A stretch of 64,000 bases of DNA from Muribaculaceae bacterium. Lineage in GTDB: Bacteria; Bacteroidota; Bacteroidia; Bacteroidales; Muribaculaceae. Made by a program: the position numbers and the translations under genes. How positions within the stretch are numbered: the stretch's first letter is position 1; every line of letters begins with the position of its first letter. Location of the stretch: the NCBI GenBank assembly GCA_017621055.1, contig JAGATX010000009.1, positions 1-64,000 on the forward strand, in the 5' to 3' direction. This document shows, piece after piece, positions 61,809 through 64,000 of the stretch. The notes beneath the pieces are model-generated. The model searched no databases. It worked only from the letters and a program-made list of their open reading frames with translations, and was not told the origin of the DNA.

Positions 61809-62584
61809 CGTCTGGACTCCAAAAAGCTCCTGGGGGCGAGGTACATGCCTTTTGCATCGGTGGCGTGGCCGTAGCGTATGGCGCGCCGCGGGCAGCTGTG
61901 ATAGCAGCGCAGACACATTGCGCAGTCGCGGTCCCAGAGCGGACGGCCGTCGGCATCCATGGTGATATTTCCGGTGGGGCATATGCGCGAGCATAGCCCG
62001 CAGGCCGTGCAGCCGCCGTTGGTGTGGAAGGGTTTGGGCGACATGGCGAACCGGCAGAACCAGGGATAGATTACTGAGGATTTTATCCATGCCCAACTGC
62101 CGCGCACGTAGCTGCCGGCACTGTCGGCGCGGATGGCGCGGCCAATGGCGTCGATAGCCGACGGAGCGGCCTTGAGTTTGGCGGCGGCCACTTCGGGGCT
62201 GTCGGTATCGAAGCCTTTCATCAGCACATAGGTGTTGGGCATCTGAACGGAATAGGCGTGTGAGGCCGTCCAGCCCCGGCGGCGCAGCAAACGGCGCCAC
62301 TGCCGGTCGGCGTTTCCGCAGTCGTCGCCGCAGGTGCACACCATAAAATGCCGTGCGCTGTCGGCACCGGCTATCTCTGCGCGCGCCACGTACCGTTTCA
62401 CCACCGGTGGCACGCCCCAGGAATAGATGGGGAAGCACCACACCAGGCGTTCGTCGTCGGCGAGCCTCAGGCGCGGCACAGCGGCGGCATGGACTTCCAT
62501 TTCCATGCAGCGGTCGCCGAGTGCCTCGGCCAGGCGCATTGCCGCCAGCCGCGTGTTGCCCGTGCCGCTGAAATAGAGTATCAT
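61805..62584 (-). CDS. EFR1-type flavodoxin/ferredoxin protein
   Basis: A 259-residue protein with an N-terminal flavodoxin-like fold (MILYFSGTGNTRLAAMRLAEAL, the phosphate loop SGTGNT) and a C-terminal pair of 4Fe-4S motifs: CTACGLCSRICPTGNI and CAMCLRCYHSCPRRAI. This is the EFR1 family of electron carriers common in anaerobes; the redox partner is unknown. It overlaps the Smr-domain gene upstream by 4 bases, so the two are co-transcribed. Confidence 0.87.
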   Translation of the reverse strand: MILYFSGTGNTRLAAMRLAEALGDRCMEMEVHAAAVPRLRLADDERLVWCFPIYSWGVPPVVKRYVARAEIAGADSARHFMVCTCGDDCGNADRQWRRLLRRRGWTASHAYSVQMPNTYVLMKGFDTDSPEVAAAKLKAAPSAIDAIGRAIRADSAGSYVRGSWAWIKSSVIYPWFCRFAMSPKPFHTNGGCTACGLCSRICPTGNITMDADGRPLWDRDCAMCLRCYHSCPRRAIRYGHATDAKGMYLAPRSFLESRR

Positions 62585-63660
62585 TTGCGTCGGGAGTTCC
62601 CGCCGCTGATAGTCACGGATGTGGCGCCGTAGCCGTATTCGGCGAACGATGCATCCTGCACGTCGTGACCTTTGTAGCGGTGATTGAGTTCCTTCATAAG
62701 GGCATTGCGCAGCACACCTTCGCCTTTGCCGTGGATAAATACTATCCTACGGCCTGGGTGACGCAGATTTTCGTCCATTATCCGGCGGAACGTATCGACC
62801 TGATAGTTGAGAATGTCGGCAGTGGAGAGGCCGGCCACGCTGTCGAGGAGTTCGGAGGCGTGGAGGTCGACGACGAGGGGTTCGCCGGCAGGTTTGGAGC
62901 TTTTGGACACTGCCGGGCCTTTGGTGCGGGGCTTTGGAGAGTCGATGCCTTTTTGCGAGGCTTTGCGCAGGCCCTCGAGGGGCGCCTCGACAGCCGGAAG
63001 GTCGTTGGCAACGATATCGAAGGCTATGACGGGAGTATCGAAGTAGCGGTTGGGCCGGAAACAGTGCAGGCGCGCGAATTTTGTGGCGTCGACCTTCATT
63101 TCGACGTCGACGGTGCCTTTGGCGGCGAACTGCTTGTCGCGTTTGAAGGCCACGGCCTGAACGAGGATGCGCCCAAGGTGCGGCAGCTCGCTTTGCGGCA
63201 GTTCGAAAGCGAATTCCTGGATATTAGGCTCTATCAGGCCGTCGTAACGCGGCGTCCACTCGGTGTCGGCGGCGTCGCGCGTTGCCACGGAGAGATAGAG
63301 CCGATAGTTCGAGTCGTTGACTATGTATGCGTCGAAGCCTGTCACCGACAGAGTCCTGATATCCTGCGGCTCGAAAGCGAGGCACAGATTGATGGAGTCG
63401 CCGTCGGGCACCTCCACCACCGGCAACTCGGTGGGCGTAGCCGTCTTTGCCGCAGCGATTACCGGTGCCGGTTTCGGTTGCGTCTTCGCTTTGGGTTGTG
63501 CCGGCGCCGAGGGGGTATTGATAACCACACATTCTCGGGCAAGGACGGGGGTTTCGAAGCCGTCTTCGTCGACATAGGCTATATTGCCGTCGATGCGGAC
63601 AACTTTGCCGCCGCCGACGGCGTTGAGGTAGCGGACGGTGTCGCCAACTTGTATATTCAT
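62581..63660 (-). CDS. DUF2027 and Smr-domain protein
   Basis: The protein (359 aa) starts with a small KOW/SH3-like barrel (IQVGDTVRYLNAVGGGKVVRIDGNIAYVDEDGFETPVL), an Ala/Pro/Lys-rich linker, the DUF2027 beta domain (about residues 95-220), a second linker and a C-terminal Smr domain (VVDLHASELL, VFIHGKGEGVLRNALMKEL). Smr domains are nucleases in MutS2 and related proteins. The acceptor here may be RNA on ribosomes, as for other Smr proteins, which is inference. Bacteroidetes-specific architecture. Confidence 0.87.
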   Translation of the reverse strand: MNIQVGDTVRYLNAVGGGKVVRIDGNIAYVDEDGFETPVLARECVVINTPSAPAQPKAKTQPKPAPVIAAAKTATPTELPVVEVPDGDSINLCLAFEPQDIRTLSVTGFDAYIVNDSNYRLYLSVATRDAADTEWTPRYDGLIEPNIQEFAFELPQSELPHLGRILVQAVAFKRDKQFAAKGTVDVEMKVDATKFARLHCFRPNRYFDTPVIAFDIVANDLPAVEAPLEGLRKASQKGIDSPKPRTKGPAVSKSSKPAGEPLVVDLHASELLDSVAGLSTADILNYQVDTFRRIMDENLRHPGRRIVFIHGKGEGVLRNALMKELNHRYKGHDVQDASFAEYGYGATSVTISGGNSRRK

Positions 63661-63781
63661 AATTCTATTCAGGAGGTTTGAAAAAACGCCCGGCCTCTTT
63701 CGGGGCTGAGCGTTATGAGATTAATACCGTAACGGCTCTTTGCGCACAGAGCCGCACGACATGTTCGGGGCGATACCCTTT
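63661..63781. other. Intergenic region with a hairpin downstream of L31
   Basis: A stem CGGCTCT/AGAGCCG (63733-63739 and 63748-63754) lies after the L31 stop on the minus strand. It has no clear T-tract, and is a weak terminator candidate. Nothing else is evident. Confidence 0.35.
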
Positions 63782-64000
63782 TTACTTTTTTGTGCGGACA
63801 GCGTAGCGGCTCATGAACTTGTCCACGCGGCCGGCGGTGTCGACGAGCTTCTGCTTGCCGGTGAAGAAGGGGTGCGAGGAGCTGGTGATTTCGAGCTTTA
63901 CCAGAGGATAGGTAACGCCGTCGATTTCGATGGTCTCGCGGGTAGCTACTGTGCTGCGGGTGATGAAGGTCTCATCGTTCGACATATCTTTGAACACCAC
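63782..64000 (-). CDS. rpmE2: Ribosomal protein L31 type B (N-terminus outside the window)
   Basis: The readable 72 codons give [19 protein letters not shown], then [45 protein letters not shown], the C-terminal part of L31 type B. There are no zinc-binding cysteines, which is the type B (zinc-independent) form. About 12-14 residues of the N-terminus (typically MKKGIHP.NYRP) lie beyond the right edge; the apparent start at 64000 is not the true one. Confidence 0.93.
   Translation of the reverse strand: MVFKDMSNDETFITRSTVATRETIEIDGVTYPLVKLEITSSSHPFFTGKQKLVDTAGRVDKFMSRYAVRTKK

Noticed and set aside
1..64000. CRISPR array, prophage, integron or conjugative element
   Set aside because: I saw no regularly spaced direct repeats, cas genes, integrase, phage structural genes or tra genes. 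The only mobile DNA is the transposase at the left edge.

Overview
The window is a GC-rich chromosomal segment from a member of the Bacteroidales. Within that order I infer a Muribaculaceae-like organism, without proof. The evidence is: promoters of the Bacteroidetes sigma-ABfr type (TTTG, about 20 bases, TAnnTTTG) with no Shine-Dalgarno dependence; families largely restricted to the phylum (DUF6089, DUF6242, DUF2027-Smr, GIN domain, exbB-exbD-exbD-tonB); a type IX-like C-terminal sorting domain; a tmRNA whose tag is GENNYALAA; and two OmpH/Skp genes beside bamA and uppS. I see no prophage, CRISPR array or integron. The only mobile DNA is one IS4-family transposase cut by the left edge.

Left part (1-16.5 kb): a partial insertion sequence; a zinc-ligand-less LytM/M23 protein with a VanZ-like protein; an aspartate:alanine antiporter plus aspartate 4-decarboxylase pair (a proton-motive decarboxylation cycle); UDP-glucose dehydrogenase followed by a two-part Alg14/Alg13-type glycosyltransferase; a two-subunit Ktr/Trk potassium uptake system; a large secreted adhesin-like protein; threonine ammonia-lyase; a C1-family aminopeptidase and a SPOR lipoprotein. 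A free-standing promoter-terminator unit at 16.3-16.57 kb encodes either a structured RNA or a 28-residue peptide.

Middle part (16.5-34.7 kb, nearly all on the minus strand): nucleoside phosphorylase, dprA and a hotdog thioesterase; a cell-envelope cluster (DUF6242 lipoprotein, DUF6089 barrel, uppS, bamA, two skp); two tandem outer-membrane barrel paralogues; pyrE followed by an SRPBCC protein, a Rieske-fold lipoprotein with altered ligands, an SGNH protein and an MBOAT acyltransferase; then dusB, a GIN-domain protein and a Wzx-type flippase.

From 34.9 to 40.5 kb lies a complete-looking cobalamin uptake operon on the minus strand: cobalamin riboswitch, BtuB-like TonB receptor, surface beta-propeller lipoprotein (BtuG-like), BtuF-like binding protein and BtuC-like permease, but no BtuD ATPase. 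Divergent from it runs a tightly overlapping train: a RelA/SpoT homologue with a ruined hydrolase site, an unknown lipoprotein, rfbB, rfbA, fdtA-like, fdtB-like, mtaB, a lipid A acyltransferase and a family 2 glycosyltransferase. It joins the stringent response to dTDP-3-amino-sugar and envelope glycan synthesis.

Right part (50.4-64 kb): exbB-exbD-exbD-tonB behind a textbook promoter, a small orphan protein, a CE1-type esterase, tmRNA (ssrA), carA-carB, a candidate small RNA, exonuclease III, an EFR1-type flavodoxin/ferredoxin protein, a DUF2027-Smr protein and the C-terminal part of ribosomal protein L31 type B, cut by the right edge. TonB, BtuB and BamA together point to an envelope devoted to outer-membrane nutrient import. 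The most interesting items are the RelA homologue, the riboswitch-led B12 operon, the Rieske-like lipoprotein and three candidate non-coding transcripts.
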